DNA from: Streptomyces chartreusis NRRL 3882
GTDB taxonomy: Bacteria; Actinomycetota; Actinomycetes; Streptomycetales; Streptomycetaceae
DNA length: 64,000 nt
Direction of reading: 5' to 3'
NCBI RefSeq assembly: GCF_900236475.1
Contig: NZ_LT963352.1
Span: forward strand, 8,031,001-8,095,000
The position numbers were made by a program, and so were the translations under genes. This document shows, piece after piece, positions 25,298 through 33,833 of the stretch; position 1 is the stretch's first letter; each line of letters begins with the position of its first letter. Under the pieces are notes generated by a model, which saw only the letters and a list, made by a program, of their open reading frames with translations, ran no database searches and had not been told where the DNA came from.

Positions 25298-26637
25298 CCC
25301 ACGTCGCCGTGCGCGGCGGTCATGAGGGACTGCCAGTCCGGAAGCTTCACCACGTTCCTGCCGAGTGACGCTCCCAGCACTGCCTCTGCCTGTTCGATCG
25401 ACTGCCAGCCCGTCCACTCGATCGGGTCGGCTCCCGCTGCGCGCAGTGCCGCGAGCGGGTCCTCGGGGACGTCCTTGTGGATGAGGACCGGGGCGTCCTC
25501 CAGCAGGGACGTCGCCGTCTCCTTCGCGCAGGGGCGGTTCGTGCCGATGACGCCTGTCGGGCCCCGCTTGATCCAGCCGGCCACGTACTCGCCCGGTGTG
25601 ACGACGCCCTCGCGCAGGACGCGCCCGGCCAGATTCGGCACCGTGCCGCTGTCCGCGTCGAACGGCAGCCCCTCCAGCGGCACCCCGCGATAACCCACCG
25701 AGCGCAGCACCAGCTGGGCCTCGATGTCCTCGAACCGACCCGTGCCCGCCACGCCGCCGTGCCCGTCCGGCGCCGTCCGCTCGAAGCGCACCGCACCCAC
25801 GTGGCCCTGCTCTGCGAGCAGTTCGACCGGGCGGAGGAAGAAGCGCGGCCGGATCCGGCGCGGGGCGCCGCTCGGCGGTGTCTCGGACCAGCCGCGCAGT
25901 ACCTCCACGTTGCGGCGCTGCGGGGCGGGCAGGGTGGACGGGTCGGCGTATCCGGGGTCCAGGGCCAGCTCCGCCGGGTCCACGGTGACGTCGGTCTCCG
26001 GGAGGGTGCCCAGCTCGCGCAGTTCCTTGGTGGTGAAGCGGGCCTGCGACGGGCCGCGCCGGCCCACCATGTGGATCTCGGTCACCCGGCTCGCCGCCAG
26101 TGTCGTCAGGGCCGCCTGAGGCATGTCGGTCGGGCTGAGCTCGGCCAGGCCGCGGGCCAGCATCCGGGTGACGTCCACGGCGACGTTCCCCACGCCGATC
26201 ACCACGGCCGACCGGGCGTCGCGCAGGAACCCGGCGTCCACGGCGTCCGGGTGGGCGCTGTACCAGGACACGAACTGTGTCGCCGACCAGCTGCCCGGCA
26301 GGTCCTCCCCGGGGATGCCGAGATGCCGGTCGGTGGCGGCGCCCACGCAGTACACGACCGCGTGGTAGAGCTCCCGCAGCCGGGTGACCGGCACGCCACC
26401 GGGGCCGGCATGGACGCCTCCGAGGAACCGGACCCGGTCGTGCTCCAGGATCGTGCGCAGGTTGTTCTGGAGCGACTTGATCTTCTCGTGGTCCGGGGCC
26501 ACGCCGTAGCGGACCAGGCCGTACGGGCACGGCAGCCGGTCCAGGACGTCGACGCGCACCTCGGGGTCCTGCTGGACCAGGCTCTGGGCGGTGTAGCACC
26601 CGCTCGGCCCGGAGCCTACGACGGCGACTCGCAGCAC
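25294..26637 (-). CDS. Ferredoxin-NADP+ reductase, FprA/adrenodoxin-reductase type
   Basis: Seen: 447 residues from GTG 26637 with AAGGAG 8 bases upstream. The FAD-binding motif is VAVVGSGPSGCYTAQSLV near the start. Typical features follow: CPYGLVRYGVAPDHEKIK, the NADP-binding VVIGVGNVAVDVTRML, and C-terminal GWIKRGPTGVIGTNRPCA, which contacts FAD. Known: the enzyme passes electrons from NADPH to ferredoxin for P450s and other oxygenases. No P450 or ferredoxin gene is near. Convergent with the ArsR gene, the stops overlapping. Confidence 0.92.
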   Translation of the reverse strand: MLRVAVVGSGPSGCYTAQSLVQQDPEVRVDVLDRLPCPYGLVRYGVAPDHEKIKSLQNNLRTILEHDRVRFLGGVHAGPGGVPVTRLRELYHAVVYCVGAATDRHLGIPGEDLPGSWSATQFVSWYSAHPDAVDAGFLRDARSAVVIGVGNVAVDVTRMLARGLAELSPTDMPQAALTTLAASRVTEIHMVGRRGPSQARFTTKELRELGTLPETDVTVDPAELALDPGYADPSTLPAPQRRNVEVLRGWSETPPSGAPRRIRPRFFLRPVELLAEQGHVGAVRFERTAPDGHGGVAGTGRFEDIEAQLVLRSVGYRGVPLEGLPFDADSGTVPNLAGRVLREGVVTPGEYVAGWIKRGPTGVIGTNRPCAKETATSLLEDAPVLIHKDVPEDPLAALRAAGADPIEWTGWQSIEQAEAVLGASLGRNVVKLPDWQSLMTAAHGDVG

Positions 26638-26791
26638 GGCGGAACTCCTTACCCGGGGATTCCGAAGGCTCTCACGAGAGCGCTCATGCCTCCAGCATCG
26701 CACCGGCCGGGCTCCGCTGACAGGGTGCTGTGCTCCGCTCGGGCGCGTGTCCGATCTGTATGGAATGTGATCATTCGGTTACGTTCTGTGT

Positions 26792-27310
26792 GTGCTGGAA
26801 GCATCCTTTCTTAATCTGTCTGATCGCTCTCCGGTGGACAGCGCGGTGTCCGTGCGGCCCGCGTGGGAGGTGCGGGAGAACGAGAACGCCACGCGATGGT
26901 TCGACGTCCGGCTGGCCTTCACGGACGGCGCCCACGTCGAGGCACTGGCCGTCGTGGCCGGGGGATGCGTCGGCGTGGAGGACGTACGCGCACAGCCCGC
27001 GCTGTCCCTCGACGACCTGGCGGTGCTCGCCGACTGGATCGAGGACTCGCTGGCCGAGGCGTGCGACGCCGGTGCCGGGACGGCTCCCGGAGGCCGCGCA
27101 GGCCAGGGGCGGCGGGCCCGGCCGGCCTGGCCGCGCGGTGCGCAGGGGCGGTGGCTGGTGGCGCAGGAGTACCGCGCTGCCCAGCAGGACGGTGCAGATC
27201 CGGTCCTCGCCGTGATGTGCGCGACCGGACACAGCCGTCGGACGTCCCTCAGGCTGATCGGCCAGGCCCGGGACGCCGGGCTCCTGGCACCGCGCCGCGC
27301 CCGGCGCTGA
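26792..27310 (+). CDS. Conserved streptomycete protein, probable DUF6214
   Basis: Seen: 172 residues if GTG 26792 is used; there is no clear ribosome binding site, and a later GTG near 26848 (SVRPAWEVRENENATRWFD) is possible. An N-terminal alpha/beta part (WFDVRLAFTDGAHVEALAVV, SLDDLAVLADWIED) is joined by a Gly/Arg linker to a helical C-terminal part (RWLVAQEYRAAQQDGADPV, GHSRRTSLRLIGQARDAGLL) that looks HTH-like. I recognise this as the DUF6214 type from memory; function unknown. The C-terminal part suggests DNA contact, which is only a guess. Its last 62 bases overlap the end of the convergent DUF305 gene. Confidence 0.7.
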   Translation: MLEASFLNLSDRSPVDSAVSVRPAWEVRENENATRWFDVRLAFTDGAHVEALAVVAGGCVGVEDVRAQPALSLDDLAVLADWIEDSLAEACDAGAGTAPGGRAGQGRRARPAWPRGAQGRWLVAQEYRAAQQDGADPVLAVMCATGHSRRTSLRLIGQARDAGLLAPRRARR

Positions 27311-27992
27311 ACGGGCCGGCGCCGGGTGCCGCCAGAGTCCGCTGGAGCATGTCCCGCATCCGTGTGATCTCGCTCGTCTGCTGGGCGATCACCTCGTCGG
27401 CCATCTCCTCGATACGGATGTTGTTGCCCTGCCCCTTCACGTCGGTGGCCATCGTGATCGCGCCCTGGTGATGGGTCGTCATCAGCGTCAGGAAGAGCTG
27501 GTCGAACGCCCTCCCGTCGGCCGCTCGGAGCTTCTTCAGCTGTGCCTCGGTCGCCATGCCGGGCATCACGGAGTGCTCGTGCCGCTCCGCCTCCAGCGGC
27601 TTGCCGTACGACTTCAACCAGCCCTTCATGGCCTCGATCTCCGGCTTCTGGGCGGCGGCGATCCGAGCGGCGATCCGTTTCACCTTCGCCGACTCGGCGC
27701 GCTGCGGGGCGAGTTCGGTCATCACCAGGGCCTGGGCGTGGTGTTCGATCATCATGCGGGCGTAGGAGACGTCCGCCGCGTTGGGGGAGTCGTTCTCCGA
27801 GCGCCGGCCGGCCTCCTCGGCGGACAGGGTGCGGTTCGGCTCGCCGGGCTCGCCCGGTGCGATCACGGCGGGCCCGTCCGCCGCGGCAGGCTTCCGGTCC
27901 GGGCCGGAGTCGCAGCCCCCGGTCATGAGCACGGCCAGGGCGACCAGCCCCGTCGCGACGACGGACGTACGGGACGCGCGGCGGAAGAGCAC
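27249..27992 (-). CDS. DUF305 lipoprotein
   Basis: Seen: 247 residues from ATG 27992. A lipoprotein signal (RRASRTSVVATGLVALAVLMTGGC, shown in part by LMTGGC) puts the lipidated Cys at 27. The DUF305 helical bundle has its two His-rich signatures, YARMMIEHHAQALVMTELA and LMTTHHQGAITMATD. Known: DUF305 proteins are ferritin-like four-helix proteins found beside copper resistance genes; the His/Met residues may bind metal. Inferred: outer-membrane-face metal handling. Divergent from the LVIVD-repeat gene, with which it probably works. The 3' end overlaps the DUF6214 gene by 62 bases. Confidence 0.9.
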   Translation of the reverse strand: MLFRRASRTSVVATGLVALAVLMTGGCDSGPDRKPAAADGPAVIAPGEPGEPNRTLSAEEAGRRSENDSPNAADVSYARMMIEHHAQALVMTELAPQRAESAKVKRIAARIAAAQKPEIEAMKGWLKSYGKPLEAERHEHSVMPGMATEAQLKKLRAADGRAFDQLFLTLMTTHHQGAITMATDVKGQGNNIRIEEMADEVIAQQTSEITRMRDMLQRTLAAPGAGPFSAGRGAVPGARRPGPGRSA

Positions 27993-28182
27993 AACGACCT
28001 CCTGTGGCAGGCGGGTTGGTGGATACCTCGTGATGCTGACGACCGTTCGGGCATGCTCCGCGGGTCATTGACCGAGTGGCTTCTTTACGATCCTGTTGGC
28101 GCCTGTTGGTATGTGCATGACGAGGACGATACTGCGTGGTGCGTGAACCGTTCCGCAGCGAACGGCACCAGGGAGGAAAACA

Positions 28183-29685
28183 GTGATCCTGTTGAACGAC
28201 CGCAGAACACGCCGCAGACGCCTGGGAGCCTGTGCGATCGCCGGCGGACTGCTGGCCGCGCTCCTCGTGGCGGCGCCGGCAGGGGCCACCCCCGACCCGG
28301 GGGACGTGCCGCCCACGCCGAAGGAAGTCTCCAAGAGCGCGCAGGCCGAGGCGCGCGAGGCCATCGAAAGCGGCGAGATACCCGGCCAGGACGTGATCGT
28401 CCACTCCGCCAACATCGAGCACCTCGCCAACATCCCCAAGGACGTGCTGCCCGGCACCAACACGGACCTGGCCTTCCAGGGCAGATACGCCATCGCCGGC
28501 AACTACGACGGCTTCCGCATCTTCGACATCAGCAACCCGAAGTCGCCGAAGACGGTCGCCCAGGTGCTGTGCCCGGGCTCGCAGAACGACGTCTCCGTCT
28601 CCGGCGACCTGCTGTTCCTGTCCACCGACTCCTCACGCAGCGACAGCAGTTGCAGCAGCACCACGCAGCCGGCGACCGAGAAGTCCTCGTGGGAGGGCAT
28701 GAAGGTCTTCGACATCAGCGACAAGCGGAACCCGAGGTACGTCGCCGCCGTCGAGACCGCCTGCGGCTCGCACACCCACACGCTGGTGCCTCAGCGGCGG
28801 AACGTCTACGTGTACGTCTCGTCGTACTCGCCGAGCGCGGCCTACCCCGACTGCCGGCCACCGCACGACGGCATCTCCGTCATCAAGGTGCCGCGCAACG
28901 CCCCCGAGAAGGCGGCGGTCGTGGGCTTCCCCGTGCTGTTCCCCGGTGAGGGACCGGACGGCGGCGGCAATCCGGGCGGGCCCACAAACCCGGGCGTCTC
29001 CAAGACCACCGGCTGCCACGACATCACCGTGCTGCCCTCGAAGGACCTGGCCGCGGGCGCCTGCATGGGGGACGGCATCCTGTTCTCCGTCGAGGACCCG
29101 GAGCACCCGAAGGTCATCGACCGCGTGCAGGACAACGTCAACTTCTCCTTCTGGCACTCGGCGACGTTCAACCAGAAGGCGAACAAGGTCGTGTTCACCG
29201 ACGAGCTGGGCGGCGGCCCCGCGGCCACCTGCAACGCGGCGACCGGGCCGAACCGCGGTGCCGACGGCATCTACGACATCGTCGGCAAGGGTGACGAGCG
29301 CAAGCTCGTCTTCCGCAGCTACTTCAAGATCCCCCGCCACCAGGCGGACACCGAGAACTGCGTGGCCCACAACGGCTCGCTGATCCCGGTGAAGGGCAGG
29401 GACCTGATGGTCCAGGCCTGGTACCAGGGCGGTGTCTCCGTCTGGGAGTTCACCGACTCGTCGAAGCCCAGGGAGATCGCCTACTTCGAACGCGGCCCGA
29501 TGAGCACCGACCGGCTGACCTTCGGCGGCTCGTGGTCGGCGTACTACTACAACGGCTACATCTACTCGAACGAGATCACCAAGGGCTTCGACGTCCTGAA
29601 GATCAAGGACCGGCGCACGGACCCGGCACGGTGGGTCCACCTGCGTGAGCTCAACGTGCAGACACAGCCGGACTACTTCGGCTGA
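28183..29685 (+). CDS. Secreted LVIVD-repeat beta-propeller protein
   Basis: Seen: 500 residues from GTG 28183 with GGGAGGAAAACA upstream. Signal peptide residues 1-36 (RRTRRRRLGA, AGATP end). Repeats of LVIVD type: GNYDGFRIFDISNPKSPKT, EGMKVFDISDKRNPRYVAAV, GISVIKVPRNAPEKAAVVG, GILFSVEDPEHPKVIDRV, GGVSVWEFTDSSKPREIAYF. His/Cys-bearing turns appear (ETACGSHTHT, TTGCHDITV, FWHSATF, ENCVAHNGS). Known: LVIVD repeats form surface propellers of unknown role. The conserved histidines and the divergent DUF305 gene suggest metal-linked function outside the cell, which is inference. Confidence 0.88.
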   Translation: MILLNDRRTRRRRLGACAIAGGLLAALLVAAPAGATPDPGDVPPTPKEVSKSAQAEAREAIESGEIPGQDVIVHSANIEHLANIPKDVLPGTNTDLAFQGRYAIAGNYDGFRIFDISNPKSPKTVAQVLCPGSQNDVSVSGDLLFLSTDSSRSDSSCSSTTQPATEKSSWEGMKVFDISDKRNPRYVAAVETACGSHTHTLVPQRRNVYVYVSSYSPSAAYPDCRPPHDGISVIKVPRNAPEKAAVVGFPVLFPGEGPDGGGNPGGPTNPGVSKTTGCHDITVLPSKDLAAGACMGDGILFSVEDPEHPKVIDRVQDNVNFSFWHSATFNQKANKVVFTDELGGGPAATCNAATGPNRGADGIYDIVGKGDERKLVFRSYFKIPRHQADTENCVAHNGSLIPVKGRDLMVQAWYQGGVSVWEFTDSSKPREIAYFERGPMSTDRLTFGGSWSAYYYNGYIYSNEITKGFDVLKIKDRRTDPARWVHLRELNVQTQPDYFG

Positions 29686-30359
29686 CCCTGCGGACCGCAC
29701 CCCGGTGCGTCCCCGGTCGCGAAGAACCGCGACAGATCCCTGTCGCTCCTCCCGCCGGAGGCTCCGGCCTCCGGCGGGACACCCAGCTCCCAGTCGAGCC
29801 GGTAGCGCTTGAACAACTCGGCCCGCAGCACCGGGACCGGCATCGGAACACCCGGCACCAGGGCGGCGTACACGGCACCCATCAGCAGGGCCCGCAGCAT
29901 CGGGTAGTCGCTGTCGACGTCCCGTGACCCGTGCCGGGCGACGGTGTCCCGCAGCAGTTCGGCCAGGCGCCGCTGTTCCGGGCAGGGCATGAAGCCCTCG
30001 GCCTGCAACAGCCCGGCCATGTGCTGGCGCATCAGCACGGGCCGGTCCCTGGCCAGCCCCAGGATCGCGTCGATGGCCCGCGCCATCCGCTCCCGGCCGT
30101 CCTCGGTACGCGGCTCGCGCTCCAGCGCCTCCTCCAGCGTGCGGTGCATCAGCCGGTGCACGGCGGACTGCACGAGCTGGCGCTTGCCCGGGAAGTAGTA
30201 CGAGACCAGACCGCGGGCCGAACCCGCCCGGTCGGCGATGTCGCCGAGCGTCGTGGCCTCGAAGCCGCGCTCGCCGACCAGCTCGACCGCCGCCTGGAGA
30301 AGCCGCTCCTTCGAACGCCTCCGCAACTCTTCATTGACCGAGGCGCTGCGCGGGGACAT
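29673..30359 (-). CDS. TetR-family repressor
   Basis: Seen: 228 residues from ATG 30359. The N-terminal HTH is RRRSKERLLQAAVELVGERG, then LGDIADRAGSARGLVSYYF. The C-terminal ligand domain has LMRQHMAGLLQAEGF. A 19-bp palindrome (30375-30393) lies directly upstream, so it probably represses itself. Its last 13 bases overlap the end of the LVIVD-repeat gene, convergent. No transporter is adjacent, so its other targets are unknown. Confidence 0.9.
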   Translation of the reverse strand: MSPRSASVNEELRRRSKERLLQAAVELVGERGFEATTLGDIADRAGSARGLVSYYFPGKRQLVQSAVHRLMHRTLEEALEREPRTEDGRERMARAIDAILGLARDRPVLMRQHMAGLLQAEGFMPCPEQRRLAELLRDTVARHGSRDVDSDYPMLRALLMGAVYAALVPGVPMPVPVLRAELFKRYRLDWELGVPPEAGASGGRSDRDLSRFFATGDAPGCGPQGQPK

Positions 30360-30374
30360 GCTGTAACTCCTGCG

Positions 30375-30393
30375 TTGACTGGCTGCCAGCCAA
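30375..30393. promoter_or_regulatory. 19-bp TetR-type operator
   Basis: TTGACTGGCTGCCAGCCAA is a near-perfect palindrome, with one mismatched pair besides the centre base. It lies 16 bases before the TetR gene start and most likely is its own operator. Confidence 0.65.
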
Positions 30394-30529
30394 CTATACT
30401 CGTAGGCGTCCGGCCAGGACCGTGAGGTCCGGACCGGCGATGCCGTCTGCCTCGGGCGACACGGGGGATCGTCCGAGGCGGGCGAGCAGACGACCTGGTG
30501 GTGGCCTCGGGCTACTGGTTTCCGCGGGG

Positions 30530-31219
30530 TCAGCTCACCAGGTCCAGGACCGGCCGCAGCCCGTCCGGCCGGTCGGTCACCGGCAGGTGGTCCACGAAGT
30601 GCACTTCACACCCCAGGGCGGCGGCCCCGCCGTCCGCCCTGCGGTCGTCGCCGACCATGAGCGTCCGGCGCGGATCCGCGCCGAGCGCCTCGCAGGCGGT
30701 GGCGAACAGCCGCGGGTCGGGCTTCTGGATGCCGTGCTCGTACGACAGGACGTACGCGTCGACGTAGCGGTCCAGGCCGTGCTCGCGGAACACCGGGCGC
30801 AGGTCCCAGCCGATGTTGCTGACCACCCCGACGGGGACGCCCCGCTCCCGCAGCGTGCGCAGCACCTCGACGGCGTCCGGGTACGGGGTCCACGCCGCCG
30901 GTGTCATGTGGCGGTCGTACAGCGCGTCGTGCCACGCCGGGTCGGGCAGCGTGACCTGGCGGGAGAGGCCGGTGTAGGCGGCCCGGTGCAGTGCGGCACT
31001 CTGGTCGCGGATCAGCCAGGCGTCGGCCAGTTCCTCCGGCACCCGAGCGGGATCGCCACCGCCCGGCAGCGCCCCGACTGCCTCCAGCGCCTGCGCGGTG
31101 ACGGTGAACTCGGCCTCTGTGAAGGGGACTTCGGCATCGGCCACGACACCGCGCAGCCAGGATTCGGTGGACTCGACGCGGAAGAGCGTTCCGGAGAAGT
31201 CGAACAGCACAGCCGTCAT
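30530..31219 (-). CDS. HAD-family hydrolase with DFSGT motif I
   Basis: Seen: 229 residues from ATG 31219. Motif I is DFSGT (residues 7-11), so the usual second Asp is Ser. Motif II is VGVVSNIGWD, the Lys is in IQKPDPRLF, and motif IV is MVGDDRRADGGAA. Known: the second Asp of DxD is the acid/base in phosphatases, and its change is common in HAD members with other chemistry or unknown substrates. It starts 10 bases after the PAP2 gene stop, so the two form an operon. Confidence 0.88.
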   Translation of the reverse strand: MTAVLFDFSGTLFRVESTESWLRGVVADAEVPFTEAEFTVTAQALEAVGALPGGGDPARVPEELADAWLIRDQSAALHRAAYTGLSRQVTLPDPAWHDALYDRHMTPAAWTPYPDAVEVLRTLRERGVPVGVVSNIGWDLRPVFREHGLDRYVDAYVLSYEHGIQKPDPRLFATACEALGADPRRTLMVGDDRRADGGAAALGCEVHFVDHLPVTDRPDGLRPVLDLVS

Positions 31220-31229
31220 GGGGGCGATC

Positions 31230-31922
31230 CTACGAGGCGGTGTCCGGGTGGGTACGCGGCTGCCGGTGCTCGTGCGTCCACACCGCCAGAGCCACCACCA
31301 GCGCGCCCAGCAGCCAGCCGCCCACCACGTCCGTCGGCCAGTGGACGCCCAGCCAGACACGGGTGAGTCCGACACCGATCACGGACACGACGGCCACGGT
31401 CACGGCCGTACGCCACACGGCACGGCCGACGCCGTGCCGGTGCAGGAGCCACAGGAAGAGGCCGCACACCACCGTGGCGGTCATGGCGTGGCCCGACGGG
31501 AAGGCCGAGTAGTGGGCCGAGTCGACGGGGTCGGGCCAGACCGGGCGGGGGCGGTCCACCAGGGCCTTGAGGGCCTGCTGGAACAGCGTGCCCAGCGTGA
31601 CGGCCAGCGCCAGCCACGCCGCCGTCCAGTGCGCCGCGAGGCGCACCACCAGCCACACGACCACGACCGCGCACAGCGCGCGCATGGTCCACGGGTCCCA
31701 CACCCAGTCCGTGAGGATGCGGCACGCCTGGGTGATGCCGGATTCCTCGACCGCCCAGCGGTGGGTGGTGGCGGAGATGTCTCCGTCCGCGTTGATCAAC
31801 GGGCTCCATCTGGCCGCGACGAGGGTCAGCAGCAGAGCGGAGCACAAGGCCAGTACGCCGGCCGACCGGGCGGCGGTGCCGTGCTGCGGGCGGGGCGGGG
31901 AGTCGAGGGACCGGGTGTGCAT
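31230..31922 (-). CDS. PAP2-superfamily membrane phosphatase
   Basis: Seen: 230 residues from ATG 31922, with about six hydrophobic helices. The three phosphatase motifs are present: KALVDRPRP, YSAFPSGHAM, and TRVWLGVHWPTDVVGG with catalytic His. Known: such proteins remove phosphate from phosphatidate, undecaprenyl pyrophosphate or phosphatidylglycerol phosphate at the outer membrane face. Inferred: lipid or undecaprenyl phosphate recycling. Operon with the HAD gene downstream. Confidence 0.9.
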   Translation of the reverse strand: MHTRSLDSPPRPQHGTAARSAGVLALCSALLLTLVAARWSPLINADGDISATTHRWAVEESGITQACRILTDWVWDPWTMRALCAVVVVWLVVRLAAHWTAAWLALAVTLGTLFQQALKALVDRPRPVWPDPVDSAHYSAFPSGHAMTATVVCGLFLWLLHRHGVGRAVWRTAVTVAVVSVIGVGLTRVWLGVHWPTDVVGGWLLGALVVALAVWTHEHRQPRTHPDTAS

Positions 31923-32070
31923 GATGCGATCCTCGCCGAACCGGGGGCTCCGGATCCAGTACGGAGCCGATCTTCGCTACCCGAACCGCACACTCCGGCC
32001 ATCGGGACGCGATCGTCACGCCTTTGGCATCGGCACGGATTTCACCGGCGCCCCGGACCATGCATTCGGG

Positions 32071-33006
32071 CTATCCCAGCGCCCGCAGCCCCGGTACGAA
32101 CGCCACCAGCACCGGCACCACGGGCACCAGGGCGGCAGCCGCCGTCAGCCGCAGCCGGCGTGCCGGGGACAGCCGGTCCGGGGGAGTGAGCAACCGGTGC
32201 ACCCGCGCCGGGACATGTGCCTGCGGCGTCGGGCAGGGGCCGAACACGCCGCGGTGCTCGTTGAGTTCGACCAGGGCCAGGGCCGTGGTCAGGCGGCCGA
32301 AGCGGCGGGACGCCGTGTCGTCGGCGGCGAGTTCGACCAGGCGGTGCATCTCGTCGCGGAACGCGGCGAACACCGGCACCTGCGGAAAGCCGCCCGCCAG
32401 CGCGGAGGAGCAGTTCAGCAGCCAGTCGTGCCGCGCCCGCGCGTGCCCCTGCTCATGGGCGAGCACGGCGTCCAGTTGCCGGCCCTTCAGCCGGCGCAAC
32501 GCGGCCGTGGTGACGACCAGTTGCGGCGGAGCGCCGGGCTGCCACCAGGCGTCGGGCCGCTCGCTCTCCAGGACGACGAGTCGGCCGGACACGGCCACCT
32601 CGCCCGGCAGCAGCGGCGCCCTGACCAGCAGATCGGCACGTCGGCGGCGGCGCCGGGCGCGTGCCCCGCCGATCTCGCGGACCAGCATCGCCGCGCTCCA
32701 CAGCCCGCCGCCGGCCAAAGCCACGGCGGTGGTCGCCGCCCAGGGGCCGGCCGTACCGAGGGCGTAGGCCTCGACGACCGGGCCCGGCGCCGTCGCGAAG
32801 ACGTGCCCGCCGACCGCGTGCCAGGCGGCTGCCGCGCTGAGCGTCATCGACAGCGCACAGCACACGAGCAGGGCCACCACCACGCACTGCCACACCCACA
32901 GCGCCACGACCGGCTCACGATCCGGCCAGTCCGCCCGGGCGAGCAGCCGGGGAGCGGCCACTGCGATCAGGGCGCCGAGCAGCAACAGTGCCGCGGGGAG
33001 CATCAT
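32071..33006 (-). CDS. M56-family (BlaR1-like) membrane metalloprotease
   Basis: Seen: 311 residues from ATG 33006. There are four predicted membrane helices (two at the N-terminus, one near 95-110, one at the C-terminus). The zinc site is HEQGH (in LDAVLAHEQGHARARHDW), with a downstream Glu in VELAADDTASR. Known: M56 proteases cut BlaI-type repressors or act in copper/antibiotic response. No penicillin-binding sensor domain and no BlaI gene next to it. The DUF5134 gene precedes it by 99 bases on the same strand, a usual neighbour in streptomycetes. Confidence 0.9.
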   Translation of the reverse strand: MMLPAALLLLGALIAVAAPRLLARADWPDREPVVALWVWQCVVVALLVCCALSMTLSAAAAWHAVGGHVFATAPGPVVEAYALGTAGPWAATTAVALAGGGLWSAAMLVREIGGARARRRRRRADLLVRAPLLPGEVAVSGRLVVLESERPDAWWQPGAPPQLVVTTAALRRLKGRQLDAVLAHEQGHARARHDWLLNCSSALAGGFPQVPVFAAFRDEMHRLVELAADDTASRRFGRLTTALALVELNEHRGVFGPCPTPQAHVPARVHRLLTPPDRLSPARRLRLTAAAALVPVVPVLVAFVPGLRALG

Positions 33007-33105
33007 GAGGCGCAGCCTACGAGTGAGGCACGGCTCAGGGGTACGACTTGTGGCGCCAAAGTGACGCAGGCAACGGATCCGTACGGCCCGCCGGGACGGT
33101 CCTGC

Positions 33106-33666
33106 TCACAGCGTCAGCAGCATCGCCACCATCGCGATCCCCATGGACAGCCGGCAGGCCCGCGCCAGTTCCGGCCGGTCGCCCCACCCGGCGGACCCGC
33201 CTCCCCCGGCCCCGCTGCCCGCCACGGCGGCCACCGGCACCAGCCGGACGCCGGTCAGCAGCACGTACCCGGCGAAGTAGAGCAGCAGCGCACCGGTCAG
33301 CAGCGGGACCCCAGATCCCCCCTGACCGTGCGCGTGGGCGGGAGCGCCGGCCATGACGACGGACATGTAGACCATGGCCCCGGCCCCCACCAGGTGGTGG
33401 AGGTGGTGCGCGCCGGCCCGCGCCGCCCACAGCGCGGGGACCGCGGCCGCCCCGAACACCACCGCGTAGGCGGGCCAGGCCCACGGCGGCGGAGTGAACA
33501 CCGCCGCCGGCACCGCCATCGCGGCCATCCCGAAACCCATCAGCGCCTCACCGCCCGCGGTGCTGCGCTGCTCCCCGGCGCTGCCGCGCATCCGCACCAG
33601 GCAGTAGGCGCCGGTCACCGCGCAGAGCACCACCAGTAGCCAGCCGGACGAAGCCGGTCCGTGCAC
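33106..33666 (-). CDS. DUF5134 membrane protein
   Basis: Seen: 186 residues from GTG 33666 (GGGGAGGGTGCGC upstream). The frame extends to 33795, but that part codes no helix and lacks a ribosome binding site. Five to six membrane helices, with HHLHHLVGAGAMVYM and the His-rich APAHAHGQGGSG between them, suggest metal binding. Known: DUF5134, function unknown, often beside M56 peptidase genes and copper genes. Likely in an operon with the M56 gene. Confidence 0.85.
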   Translation of the reverse strand: MHGPASSGWLLVVLCAVTGAYCLVRMRGSAGEQRSTAGGEALMGFGMAAMAVPAAVFTPPPWAWPAYAVVFGAAAVPALWAARAGAHHLHHLVGAGAMVYMSVVMAGAPAHAHGQGGSGVPLLTGALLLYFAGYVLLTGVRLVPVAAVAGSGAGGGGSAGWGDRPELARACRLSMGIAMVAMLLTL

Positions 33667-33798
33667 GCGCACCCTCCCCGCTCGACGGTCGGTCAGCTCG
33701 GCAGTCGGTCCATCGATGCCCGGGCCATGCGGCGCGCACGCAAGCGCAAGGGTGTACACGGGGAGCATTCGAGGGAGCACGCGAGGTGACAGCATGTC

Positions 33799-33812
33799 TT
33801 TTATGAGTAAAA
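33799..33812. promoter_or_regulatory. Palindromic MarR-type operator before FUSC-MarR operon
   Basis: TTTTA-TGAG-TAAAA is a perfect 5-bp inverted repeat in an unusually AT-rich patch, 22 bases before the FUSC start. The MarR gene is the second gene of the operon, so self-regulation is likely. Confidence 0.5.
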
Positions 33813-33833
33813 CACCTGCTAACCTTGTCTCCT

